Below, piece by piece: positions 24,163-34,120 of a DNA stretch of 64,000 nt. This stretch comes from Anthopleura xanthogrammica (Eukaryota; Cnidaria; Anthozoa; Actiniaria; Actiniidae): the NCBI GenBank assembly GCA_964019055.1, contig OZ025210.1:11094658-11158657 (forward strand). Direction: 5' to 3'. Made by a program: the position numbers and the translations under genes. The notes below the pieces were generated by a model. That model made no database searches and had not been told where the DNA came from. It saw only the letters and a list, made by a program, of their open reading frames with translations. The stretch's first letter is position 1. Every line of letters starts with the position of its first letter.

Positions 24163-24885
24163 TCCGTTTGGGTCTTTTTACGATCCTTATTGGCAACAAT
24201 TTCAACTGTAAACAACTTGTTGCGTTACCTCCATCGGCGTGACTTGAACTGCTAATAAGATTCGATTCACGCCGATGGAGTTACTGTGCGACTCGCCGTA
24301 CCGTAGTCACTTACAAAAACTTTTGATGAATTTTTGACATTATTTTGACATTTTTTCATCTCAATGGATCAATCAGGTACAAATTTATATCGACAGGCGG
24401 AGACAAAACAGACTTGTTGTCGGAGTCGTCGGAATTCTCACGTCCGATTCTCACGCTCAAGCAACGTCAACTACTGCTTTGGGAGCTAGCAGTTTGCCGA
24501 AACAAAGCAGTCCTTTAGATAAGCTGAAATACAAAGATCAAAACTAAACCTCCATTATTTACTGCATGCTGTGTAAATCAAGTTTAAATCAAATAATTTT
24601 TGCAAATACTAGTACTTACGACAGTTTCCCAAGTTCATGTCGGCTTTTATCAGAAATACGAAGGCGGATAAATACAGAAATCAAAGTTTCTAAGGTCTCC
24701 GCCTTTCGATATAAACTTGTACCTGATTGGTCCATTGAGATGAAAAGATGTCAAAATAATGTCAAAATAATGTCAAAATTCATCAAAAGTTTTCGTAAGT
24801 GACTACGGTACGGCGAGTCGCACAGTAACGCAACAAGTTGTTTACAGTTGAAATGGTCGCCAAGAGGGATCGAAAAGAGACTCTG
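24163..24885. mobile_element. 0.72 kb inverted-repeat element
   Basis: The left arm 24163-24417 mirrors the right arm 24690-24885 (GTAAACAACTTGTTGCGTTA, GACTCGCCGTACCGTAGTCA, AACTTTTGATGAATTTT, ATCTCAATGGATCAATCAGG, GGCGGAGAC). Apart from a 52-bp insertion in the left arm the two agree closely. The interior is AT-rich and shows no transposase. Confidence 0.85.
24229..24280. mobile_element. 52-bp mini-insertion with TTAC target duplication
   Basis: Ends CTCCATCGGCGTGA and TCACGCCGATGGAG are exact reverse complements. TTAC flanks both sides (24225-24228 and 24281-24284). The mirrored right arm of the host element has an uninterrupted GCGTTACTGTG at the same place, which is the empty site. Confidence 0.9.
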
Positions 24886-25942
24886 CGCATGTGCTACCTG
24901 TGTATATAACCAGTTCGAACATGTGCATTAGCAGTTACAGAACGGCACTCAAAACCGGTATTTGACCATGGTCATCATGGGGAATCAAACTACCAATAAT
25001 AGGTCGTCTTGCACCATGACACAGGGAGACCAAACTACTAGTTAACAACATTTTAAAAATAACATATGAAATTCAAAATGGCGGAGGGTCTTCAAGGTAA
25101 AAGCTCTTGTCATATAAGTAACTAAGTTGAGTTTAGATAAAATTAATACTAAATACCTCAAAAATCCCGCATTATTTCTTATCTTGTGATAGCAAGAGTT
25201 CATTTGCTTGCAAGTATCTCAAAAAGTACTTCCAGGAACGATCTATACCAACGATCTATACCAATCTATACCAATAATATATCTGATATATTAAGCTCAA
25301 TAACCTAGCCACAGCTTCTAACTAAGTTGAAAGTGAAAAATCAGCTTAAAAAGCTTATAAAAGATTTAAATTACGCGTTTAGGGTCGATATCCTTTTGAT
25401 AAAGCCGTAAATAAGAAGCACAAGTGAAGTATACGATAGCACTTAAAGGTAAACTTCGCTATTTGAGATGGAAACCCGTGAAACAAATAGTACTAGTTAG
25501 TACTAAATAGCACTTTTTGAACAATAGAAAACAAGTGACTTAGAGTAAAGTGACTTAACCCGTGAAATAAACATTGCTTTTTTAAAGTAAAATCACTTTT
25601 TTTGTCAGTATCCACTTTAATTTATTTTCATTGTTCTACGGTATGTGCCCCTCAAAACGATAGCATTTTGCTCTTCTGCGAATTATAAAATCCATTGCCT
25701 TTCCCCTCCAAGTGTAGTTGCTTTTATGCAAGTCATATTTTATTGTATATCAATTATATCATATCATATCACATGTCATATCAGGGATGTCAGAGCACAT
25801 TTTAAAGTAGGGGGGCTAGAACGCAAATTAGAGGAATTAGAGGGGGAAAGTTGGTATTGGGGGGGGGGGGGGGGGCTAGGATTAGAACATTTAAATAACT
25901 AGTATGCAAAAGTTAGCCCCCTGGCTCCTTAACATCCCTGTA

Positions 25943-26236
25943 CATCACATCACATCACATCACATCACATCACATCACATCACATCACATCACATCACAT
26001 CACATCACACCACATCACATCACATCACATCACATCACATCACATCACATCACATCACATCACATCACATCACATCACATCACATCACATCACATCACAT
26101 CACATGACATGACATGACATGACATGACATGACATGACATGACATGACATGACATGACATGACATGACATGACATGACATGACATGACATGACATGACAT
26201 GACATGACATGACATGACATGACATGACATGACATG
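25943..26236. repeat. Pentanucleotide satellite, CACAT then GACAT
   Basis: About 33 units of (CACAT)n switch at about 26105 to about 26 units of (GACAT)n. Each block is almost pure apart from one CACAC variant near 26010. A 16-base G-run lies just upstream at 25859-25874. Confidence 0.95.
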
Positions 26237-26239
26237 ATA

Positions 26240-27200
26240 AAACCTGTTCTCTAGATCAATATGCCCTTTGAATGAATTATGATCATTATTAATAGACTAA
26301 TTTTGATGGTGAACTGGGTATGGTCAGAAAATACTCAAAACTGGTTCTAGTGCACAATCCTCTTTTTCCCTTTGCAATCATAGTGGGCTGTAAAATCAAA
26401 CCTGTTCTCAAGATCAATATGCCCTTGAATGGAATTATCATTACTATAGATTATTTTTGGTGGTGAACTGGGTATGGTCAGAAAATACTCAAAACTGGTG
26501 CTAATGCACCATCCTCTTTACCCATTTAAAATCATGGATGACTGAAAAATCAAACCTGTTCTCAAGATCAATATACCCTTTGAATTACATTATGCTCACT
26601 ATTGACTTCTTTTGTCAAGTATTTCCTGGTTAACTGGGCATGGTCAGAAAATACTTAAAACTGGTTCTTATGCACCATCCTCTTTACCCATTCAAAATCA
26701 TGGATGACTGAAAACTCAAACCTGTTCTCAAGATCAATATACCCTTTGAATTACATTATGATCACTATTGACTTCTTTTGTCAAGTATTTCCTGGTTAAC
26801 TGGGCATGGTCAGAAAATACTCAAAACTGGTGCTAATGCACCATCCTCTTTTTCCCTTGCCAATCATGGATGGCTGTAAACTCAAACCTGTTCTCAAGTT
26901 CAATATGCCCTTTGAATGGAATTATGATCACTATAATTATTTTTGATGGTGAACTCGGAGCATCAAAACAAAACAGGTGCTAACTCGCCATCCTCTTTTC
27001 TCACTCAAAATCATGGACTGAAAACTCAAACTCGATGTCGAGATCAAGATACCCTTTGAATGGCATTATATATGAACACTTTGAGTTGCATCTTGCTCAA
27101 GATTGCAATTGACAACTATGTCAAAGTTTTTATGTCAAAATACTCAAACCAGGCAGATTAATGCACCATCCAATCCTCTTCTCCCATTCCCAGTTTTGAG
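26240..27200 (+). repeat. Left-arm tandem repeats of the foldback element
   Basis: Six units, each beginning near AAACCTGTTCTCAAGATCAA and containing GGTATGGTCAGAAAATACTC and CACCATCCTCTTT. Units at about 26239, 26397, 26552, 26718, 26884 and 27028 grow more diverged toward the centre. Confidence 0.9.
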
Positions 27201-27209
27201 TATGTTCTG

Positions 27210-28400
27210 ACCATGCATGCTTGAAATCAGCTCACCAGCAAGGACTTTGACAAAAAGTCAATAGTGAGCCATAATGGAATTTAAAGGGTATAGTGATCTC
27301 GAGATTGGGTATGAGTTTTCAGCATGCATGGCCGTAGCCACCAGTATGGTTGCATGGTCCAGTTTTAACCGGAGAAATTAAAAAAAAAAATATTAAGTAC
27401 ACATTTTGACAAAACCAGACCACTGTTTTAAAACAGGACCACTGTCCAAATGGTGGCTACGGCCCTGTTAAGTTGTCCATGATTGGCAATCGGAAAAAGA
27501 GGATGGTGAATTAGCACATGTTTTGAGTATTTTTTGACCATGCTCCGTTCACCAGGAAGGACTTGACAAAAAAAGTCAATAGTGATCATGATGCAATTCA
27601 AAGAGCACATTGATCTTGAGAACGGGTTTGAGTTTTCAGTCATCCATGATTTTGAATGGGAAAAGAGGATGGTGCGTTAGTGCCTGTTTTGGGTATTTTT
27701 TGACCATGCTCAGTTCATTTTCAAAAATAGTCAATAGTGATCATAATTCCATTCAAAGGGCATATTGAACTAGAGAACAGGTTTGAGTTCTTAGTTGACT
27801 AAAAATTTCATTTGAAAAAGAGGATGGTGCATTAGCACCAGTTTTGAGTATTTTGTAACCATGCCCAGTTATAACCAGGAAGGACTTGACAAAAAAAGTC
27901 AATAGTGATCATAATTCCATTTAAAGGGCATATTGAACTTGAAAACAGGTTTGAGTTTTCAGTTGTCTACGAATTTCAATTGAAAAAGAGGATGGTGCAT
28001 TAGCACCTGTTTTGAGTATTTTTTGACCATGCCCAGTTCACCAGGAAGGACACAAAAAAATTATTGGGAAAGAAGGCCAGTGCCCTCTGCTTTGCTTCTG
28101 CCACCATTGCTGATTGGTCAGTTTTGTTCAAGTGCTCCCAGTTAGTACTGTTATAGCTCAGTAACACCTGTTTTGGGTACTGTTTTTGACCATCCTAGTA
28201 CTTAGTTCACCAGGACTTGATAGACACAAAATTAATAGTGATCATAAATTATGCAATTCAAAGGGCACATTGAGCTTGAGAACAGGTTTGAGTTTCCAGT
28301 CGTCCATGATTTGGAATGGTAAAAGAGGATGGCGAGTTAGTACCTGTTTTTAGTATTTTTTGACTATGCTCAGTTCACCAGGAAGGACTTACCAACTGTC
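27210..28400 (-). repeat. Right-arm tandem repeats, reverse orientation
   Basis: The same unit on the minus strand (GAACAGGTTTGAGTTTTCAG, AAAGAGGATGGTGCATTAGC), about six or seven copies, two of them interrupted by insertions at 27330-27464 and about 28050-28200. Confidence 0.9.
27330..27464. mobile_element. 135-bp MITE with GGCCGTAGCCACCA ends
   Basis: GGCCGTAGCCACCA at the left end and TGGTGGCTACGGCC at the right end are perfect 14-bp inverted repeats. It interrupts one repeat unit near the centre of the foldback element. Confidence 0.85.
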
Positions 28401-28479
28401 AAAATAAAGAACCGAAATGAAAAGAGCACTTTGACATTTATTAGAAGGGAGACAAAGTTTCAGCTTTTAACAAGCACTG

Positions 28480-29300
28480 GCAACACAACAAAAAAATTGA
28501 AATGGCATTGCCAGTGAGAGAACAAATTGCAGCGTGTATTGACATATTACAGAATATGTTTAGCTTTGCATATCCCAAAGATGTGCATTCTTTTAGTAGT
28601 CATATAATCAACCATAACCTCTTGATGTCTGTCTTGTATAAAGATAAAAGCCCAGTTAACTAAGTATGGATTGATAGGCACAGCTTTGAATTTATTGATA
28701 GCCATATTATGGGCTACTTTGCCGAATGCTTTTGAAAAATTGAATGAAAATACCCTAATAAGTTACACTGGCCATCCGGCCACTCCATCCACACATGTTG
28801 CCTTTAATAGGTTTTGTTCAACAATGCTTTGTGTGATTAGTTGTTCACTCAGCTGGTAGGGCAATCTCAGCACCACAATTTTCTCTAAATTGGCTTCTTT
28901 GGTTCTTTAACAAGTACGTACTAAACGTTCAAAGAGTCTCATTACGATATCTGTTTTAACTGATCAAGTGTGGAGACATTGCTTTCCTTTGGGACTGTAG
29001 GTGATAACTGGTGCAAGCTCCCTCAGATGAATATTCCCTCCAGAACCAGGCATATCATCAGGGCCACAAGCTGTTCTTTAAAATATGTGATAGGGGCAGT
29101 AAAGACTGTAGCTTCATCGAGGACAGGGGCTTTGCACCATATTTAATCCTGATATTTAATGGTTTTATTCCTCTTGTTCAGCTGATCTGAGGATCTTTTG
29201 AAGAAGCTTTCACTCTTTGAATTCTTTGTTTACGATATCATAAAACCCAGTAGTAGCAGTGCTACCATTATCCGCCTCATGGACAGGCGATCAGAGGACT
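28480..29300 (-). pseudogene. Degraded LINE reverse transcriptase
   Basis: On the minus strand a broken frame reads FNFSKAFGKVAHNMAINKFK then INPYLVNWAFIFIQDRHQEV. This corresponds to the DFSKAFDxVDH and following NW...R.Q.V region of LINE reverse transcriptases. Further upstream a shifted frame has DMPGSGGNIHLRELAPVIT, the usual N-terminal GPD-P...LKELAP region. Several stops and frameshifts make it non-functional. It forms the part of the right foldback arm without a counterpart on the left. Confidence 0.7.
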
Positions 29301-29754
29301 GATTGGTTAGCGATTTCTGCCATAAAAAATAGCATTCACTCCATGGACATATGACAAGCCACTGCCGGGCGAGCGACTAAAATACCATTTTGAAATCGTT
29401 CCTTGAGGTATAATTTTTTGATATTTTCATCGGAATTGTAAGCCAACGAAACAATAAAACTCTATCAAAAGTTAAGGAGTAGTGCTGAATTATTGAGGTA
29501 ACGAATTCGTTCCTAAACTCGACTTATATATTACGCGAATTTTTACCTTGAAGACCCTCCGCCATTTTGATTTTAATTTGTTTATGTTGCAAACTAGTAG
29601 TTTGGTCTCCCTGTGTCATGGTGCAAGACGACCTATTATTGGTAGTTTGATTCCCCATGATGACCATGGTCAAATACCGGTTTAGACCCCCGTTCCATGC
29701 CTCGCATTAGTTGGCCATTTTCCCTTCTGTAATTAAGTTGACATCAGCGGCAAG

Positions 29755-30447
29755 ATGGACAGAAAGATCCCTCTGATTTTGATCGTTTTTTGTGTAGTTT
29801 TGGTCCAGTTTACAGCCTCTGCTCAGCGAGTCTACAATAACACTCCTATTCCTGTCTACACTTCCAAGTCCCCGGTCATCATCCCACAAACCAAGGTTGG
29901 ATCTCGCTCGAATCTCGCTCGAAATGCTTTCTTTGGTTACATGTTTTATCGCTATAGTTTGAGGAGCTCTCCTGTGTATCGTCGTCGATATCCTATGCAC
30001 CGTAGCACTGTAGAGATCCCAGATGAACGAGCTATCAGACTCAACTTCACAAAGGAGATTATGCTGGATTCTAATGGGAAAATCTGTTTGAACTCGACCA
30101 AGAATTACACAATAGCATCGAACATGACAAGGCTAGTGTTCACCATGGTTCGTTACTCGAACATTAAGGGAGGGTTACCAACGGCATATATCGGAGATAA
30201 CCGGACAGTGCCAATCGATAAGAGCGCCCTGGATCAATCTGTCGAGATCTCGACTGTTGTAAAGTACAATGGAACGATCGTAGCGAACACAAATTGTACT
30301 CAGATTGAGAGCGTCATGAATGGAACTATCGTGCGTATGTACGCTACCAACCCCAACGCGGACACGGGCGCGGGTGCAGTCACTGTTCAAAGCTCTTTTC
30401 TCGCCGTAATTCTATCAAACTTTATTTACTGTGTTCTCTGGATGTAG
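29755..30447 (+). CDS. Family member B: GPI-type surface protein without basic segment
   Basis: Single exon, 230 aa, ATG at 29755 in the context CAGCGGCAAGATGGACAG, almost the same as gene C. The signal peptide (about 1-23, ending ASA) runs directly into QRVYNNTPIPVYTSKSPVI; the RGG/RS segment of A and C is missing. The conserved domain keeps PVYRRRYPMH, IPDERAIRLNF, both invariant cysteines (GKICLNST, NTNCTQIES) and NGTIVRMYATNPNA. The C-terminus ends in a hydrophobic GPI-type tail (SSFLAVILSNFIYCVLWM). The 3' flank to about 30680 resembles that of gene C, so the duplication includes untranslated sequence. No TATA box is seen in front: the foldback element ends at about 29695, where gene C has its TATA region. 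Function unknown. Confidence 0.85.
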   Translation: MDRKIPLILIVFCVVLVQFTASAQRVYNNTPIPVYTSKSPVIIPQTKVGSRSNLARNAFFGYMFYRYSLRSSPVYRRRYPMHRSTVEIPDERAIRLNFTKEIMLDSNGKICLNSTKNYTIASNMTRLVFTMVRYSNIKGGLPTAYIGDNRTVPIDKSALDQSVEISTVVKYNGTIVANTNCTQIESVMNGTIVRMYATNPNADTGAGAVTVQSSFLAVILSNFIYCVLWM

Positions 30448-31500
30448 GACAAACATATAGCTTGGAATATTCGCTGTAATTTTTGGTAAAAATAGGGAAG
30501 TTTTTTGCGTTGTTTGAACTATTCTACAGCTAGGCGCCAGAAGGTATAATTTTCTCCTGTGATTTTGTCTTTAATTATATTAACTCACGTAATTGTGAAG
30601 CCATAATGTTTATATTTGTTTTCTCTGTTTATCCCCTTAAAGGATATTAAAAGTTTTGTTAGAAGTAAAGTTTAACTATTGTGATTGTAAACCGTAAATA
30701 ATTCGTATTTGCATATTTGACTTGCACTTCACATCTAGCTGCGAGCTGGGTGTTCTATTCGGCACAAGTGAACTTCAACGTCTAAACCGGGCTTTTCTAA
30801 GGAATTTCCTTTTTGAATTATAGGCTTGAATTGTGGCTAGATCACACGCGCGCCAGAGTCGCCTCCACGTTTGGATTAAAACTAACACTTTATTTTGTTT
30901 TCAACGGTCGAACTGCTTTAGTAGCGAAGCTGACCTTTAGTAGTGAATAAACATCTAGCTCCGATTTCAATCTCGTGATGTTAGTCTGTTTAATATTAAG
31001 AACCGATCGTGTCTCACTCGGAATTAATCGGTAACGTACTTAACGAGGCCCGGAAGGAGAGAAGAGGAAGTGTTCCTCTTCTCTGTTGTTGGGATACATG
31101 GGTCGTAAGAGATTGCAATAATGATTTACGGGGTCTCACAGCTAGATCGTCCAAGAAAGTTTCTGTCTTCAATTTTGTTTACTTTAGAAAAGTTAACTTA
31201 TGCGCATCTTAATGAGTACTTTGAACAAAGGTACACAAATAATAGTTTGGTGGTTTGTATTGTTTGTTGATTTTGCAAGCCTTTAGTAACACGACACACC
31301 GATCCCAAATTCGAATTCATTAGGGACGGACCATTTGAAATTTCATGGGGAGGGGGGGGGGGTAGGTTTACCCCTAACCAACTTTTATTCCCTTCAGGGG
31401 GTTGGGTGGGAAGTGGCTGTACACAGGCTAAGCAAACACTACTTTATACTGTTTCATAGTTATATTGCATGGGCTCTGCAAACATAAATGCAGCTCTTAA
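30448..31500. other. Intergenic, repeat ends, no gene seen
   Basis: Gene B 3' flank lies on the left. At 31319-31370 the terminus TTAGGGACGGACCATTTGAA with a G-run is seen; the same end occurs reversed at 39930-39961 (AATGGTCCATCCCTAA). The open frame at 31009-31212 has no recognisable content. Confidence 0.45.
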
Positions 31501-31504
31501 ATTA

Positions 31505-32023
31505 TTATGTGAGATTACAAGAGTCCAGAAACTTAGCAATACAAGAATCACAAGTACACATGTTCAAACAGTTACTACAACAAGTATGAGGATCCCTCTG
31601 TGAGATTTCAGAGTCAATAGATGGTGAACCCACATGCTTCAGCAGTGCCTCACATAGGCATCCATTCTCAAGACGACAATATTCCCTCATATCTGGGGTC
31701 ATCCCAGGCACATTTGTAGATATGTCAGACCCATTGTAGTACAGGAGTGCCTTGGAGAGTTGCCCATCTCTTACGGCTCTGCCAATCTCTTGGAAGTAGG
31801 CCTCAATTGTCCTCGGAACTCCTATGTGAATTATTTGACAAAAATCTGGGATGTTAACTCCAATACCTATAGCAACAGTTGCAAAAATCACTCTCACTTT
31901 TTGGCTGCATTTTTTGGTTAGTTGGCACAAAATTTGCTCTTTCATTTTCTTTGTTTGTGGAGCATGGTATTGTGTAAACAGTCCGAGGTCCGAGTCCATA
32001 GAAGTTTTCCTGAAATATTTCAA
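31505..32023 (-). pseudogene. RecQ-type DNA helicase C-terminal fragment
   Basis: About 172 codons on the minus strand match the second RecA-like domain of RecQ-family helicases: FTQYHAPQTKKMKEQIL, then KVRVIFATVAIGIGVNIPD (motif V) and FQEIGRAVRDGQLSKALLYY (motif VI, with Val in place of the usual Gly of GRAGRDGQ). A cysteine-rich tail follows (CCSNCLNMCTCDSC), then a stop. The frame starts directly after a stop codon and has no ATG. The ATPase motifs I-IV are absent, and upstream sequence to 32203 reads in another frame without helicase motifs. Such helicases are common as dispersed, often broken copies in cnidarian genomes. A functional gene is unlikely. Confidence 0.8.
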
Positions 32024-32204
32024 GTTTCAGCACTGTGTGGGCTGGACAGGCAAGATCTACACTCCTGGTTGGACAAGCACAAGAAAAACATCTCCATAGA
32101 GATGTAGATAGATGTGAGTAGCCTTTACGTTTGTGAAGCCGGGAACGTGTATTTCTGCATAGGTTCGATTGCTCCGCCATTTTGTTTTCACTTGGCTCCA
32201 ATTT

Positions 32205-32390
32205 CTTTTCGGGTTATTTTATGCCGCGTAAGGGATCCCTCCAGCAGCCTGGGTCCGAACCTCCAAAATTCTTGGAGGCCACGTGACCAGCCGCCACCAG
32301 GGTCTTCCCTCGAGCGTCCCGCCATTTTGAAAAAGCGAGAAGAGGGGAACCCCGGGGACGAGGTTGTGTACTGAATCCTTCTCTCGTGTA
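32205..32390. repeat. GC-rich dispersed repeat
   Basis: A GC-rich patch with GGTCTTCCCTCGAGCGTCCC, GCCATTTTGAAAAAGCGAG and GGGGACGAGGTTG. From memory such sequence is repeated in coral genomes; I cannot check this here. Confidence 0.4.
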
Positions 32391-32636
32391 TCCGTCTGTC
32401 TCGAATAGAAACTTCTAATTTCACGAGAATAAAACTAATATAAAATATGAAGTTTGAAACTTTTAAACGGGAAAATACTTTGCGTGACGGCGCTGTGATC
32501 AAACACATAAACATTCCAGACATATTTTAGGTGTTCACGGTTTTCTTAGTTTGACTGTAAAAGTTGTCTTCAAGCAAATGTTTCTCGGAAAAAAATTCGA
32601 GCTCGGAATTTGCTTGAAGAAACACATAACTCCTAT

Positions 32637-32892
32637 TGTGAGTATATTTACACCTTATTGCAAGATCGTTGTCAAATAAAAATAGAAAATAGAAAATAGG
32701 AATTAATTATTTTTGCAAAACAGATGTGATTATTTTTTTGAGATAATCTTGTTGGTATATTACAAAACAGTTATTCTCATTAATCTAGGGGGCTTTAGAA
32801 TCAAAATAAAGAAAAATATTTCTAAATATTTCCATTTTTTTATTTATTTTTTATTTTTTTATGACAACGTTCTTGCAATTAGGAGTATATGT
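32637..32892. mobile_element. MITE related to the 5575 palindrome
   Basis: The left end TTGCAAGATCGTTGTCA mirrors the right end TGACAACGTTCTTGCAA. The interior (CAGTTATTCTCATTAATCTA, GGGGGCTTTAGAATCAA) recurs at 45160-45335. Confidence 0.7.
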
Positions 32893-34120
32893 TTGTTGAG
32901 TTGTTTTTATTAGTTTTGTGAGGGCCTCAATTTTTTAGTGTTTCTCTACTTCTATTTCGTGTAATGATACCCTCGTTAAATCAAGACGTTATTACTTTTC
33001 TTTTAAGCATGCAATTATGCCCACTAGATGACTGTGATTAATGGAAAGTTGACGATTTTAAGTAATTGACGTTTACAAATATGGCCAAAGGATGATGAAA
33101 TGCAACATGGAAAAAAACACATTGCTAGACATCAACCCGGCCCGATCGACCGGCTGGCGCCTCGAACACGGATCACCGCCTAAAGTAACATACATGACCG
33201 CTCGGCCATGCTTCCTCTCTATTATAACAAAAACATATAAATAGTTATAACGGAAATATATTATAAAGTATTATTTAAAGCGAAAAGATACAAATAAAGT
33301 ATCATAATAAACGATGAAGAAACACTATTGGCTGTGATCCATGCATCACCTTATATGATGTAAAGTGGGAGGCGGCATGTATGACCACAGGCAACCCAAG
33401 CTCACTACATTTTTAAGAGAATGTATGGGGATTTAGAATATGCGGTATTTTATTTGGAAAACTGACGTGACGTAAATAAAAAATTGTCGACTTACCTGTT
33501 GTGTTATTCTGTTTAGTTTTGACTCTTGTGTGCATTTTCAGCGAGTTTTAAGCGGTATTTGCTGAAAAAATCCATCACTTAGATAAATTGAATGACAAGG
33601 TAGGAAGCTGCCGAGCCGAATTCGCTGTCAGTGCAGTCCACTTCGAACCGTTTTTCTCGGTAAATACGAATCAGATGAGGATTTTGCTTCACATGAGAAG
33701 GGATAGTTTACCAATATACCTGTGTGATTTGATTGGGTTGTTACCACAGGTAACCCAAGCTATGTGTTGGTATGCTTGAGAGCTGATACGTGCGAAGTGT
33801 ACAGAGAAACTACTAAAAAAGTAAGAAAATCACATTTGAATTATAACTTTATAATTATAACTCTTTTGTTTATTTGATGGGGAAGGTTTAAAGCCTTTGT
33901 ATTCGAATTTGAACGAGTTATGGCCTTGAAAGTTGGATTAAAATTCAAGCTAAAAAACCTAAAAACCATATCTCGCAGCAATATCCATATCTAAACACGT
34001 ACCATATACGTATGCACCAATGGGTACAGAGCTATTATTTTTTCATGTTTTTGCATCTAATTAGATCAATCTTTTGGACGTCTAGTTAACGCAGAAAGAA
34101 ACAAGAAACAGAGCAATACG
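32893..34120. other. Intergenic, one tRNA-like remnant
   Basis: At 33125-33212 on the minus strand, GCATGGCCGAGCGGTCATG followed by GTGTTCGAGGCGCC resembles the A and B boxes of a tRNA or tRNA-derived SINE; it does not fold into a convincing full tRNA by eye. Otherwise nothing recognised. Confidence 0.4.

Larger units (their letters stand above)
24950..29695. mobile_element. 4.7 kb foldback element (giant inverted repeat)
   Basis: The outer arms 24950-25110 and 29540-29695 are reverse complements over about 150 bp (AAACCGGTATTTGACCATGG, ACTACCAATAATAGGTCGTC, GGAGACCAAACTACTAG, AAAATGGCGGAGGGTCTTCA). Similarity continues weakly inward. The inner arms are tandem repeats: about six forward units of 145-167 bp at 26240-27200, and a similar number in reverse at 27210-28400. 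No transposase is seen. The left arm carries a pentanucleotide satellite, the right arm a LINE fragment and a small MITE. The layout matches foldback-type elements, whose arms contain tandem repeats. The right end lies about 65 bp from the ATG of gene B. Confidence 0.85.

Noticed and set aside
25904..26107. Open frame of HHITS repeats
   Set aside because: Translation of the CACAT satellite.
28671..28859. Plus-strand small membrane protein
   Set aside because: The opposite strand reads as LINE reverse transcriptase (FNFSKAF, INPYLVNW), so the plus frame is a shadow.
33125..33212. Functional tRNA gene (minus strand)
   Set aside because: A- and B-box-like sequences are present, but no convincing cloverleaf could be paired by eye; more likely a tRNA-derived remnant.
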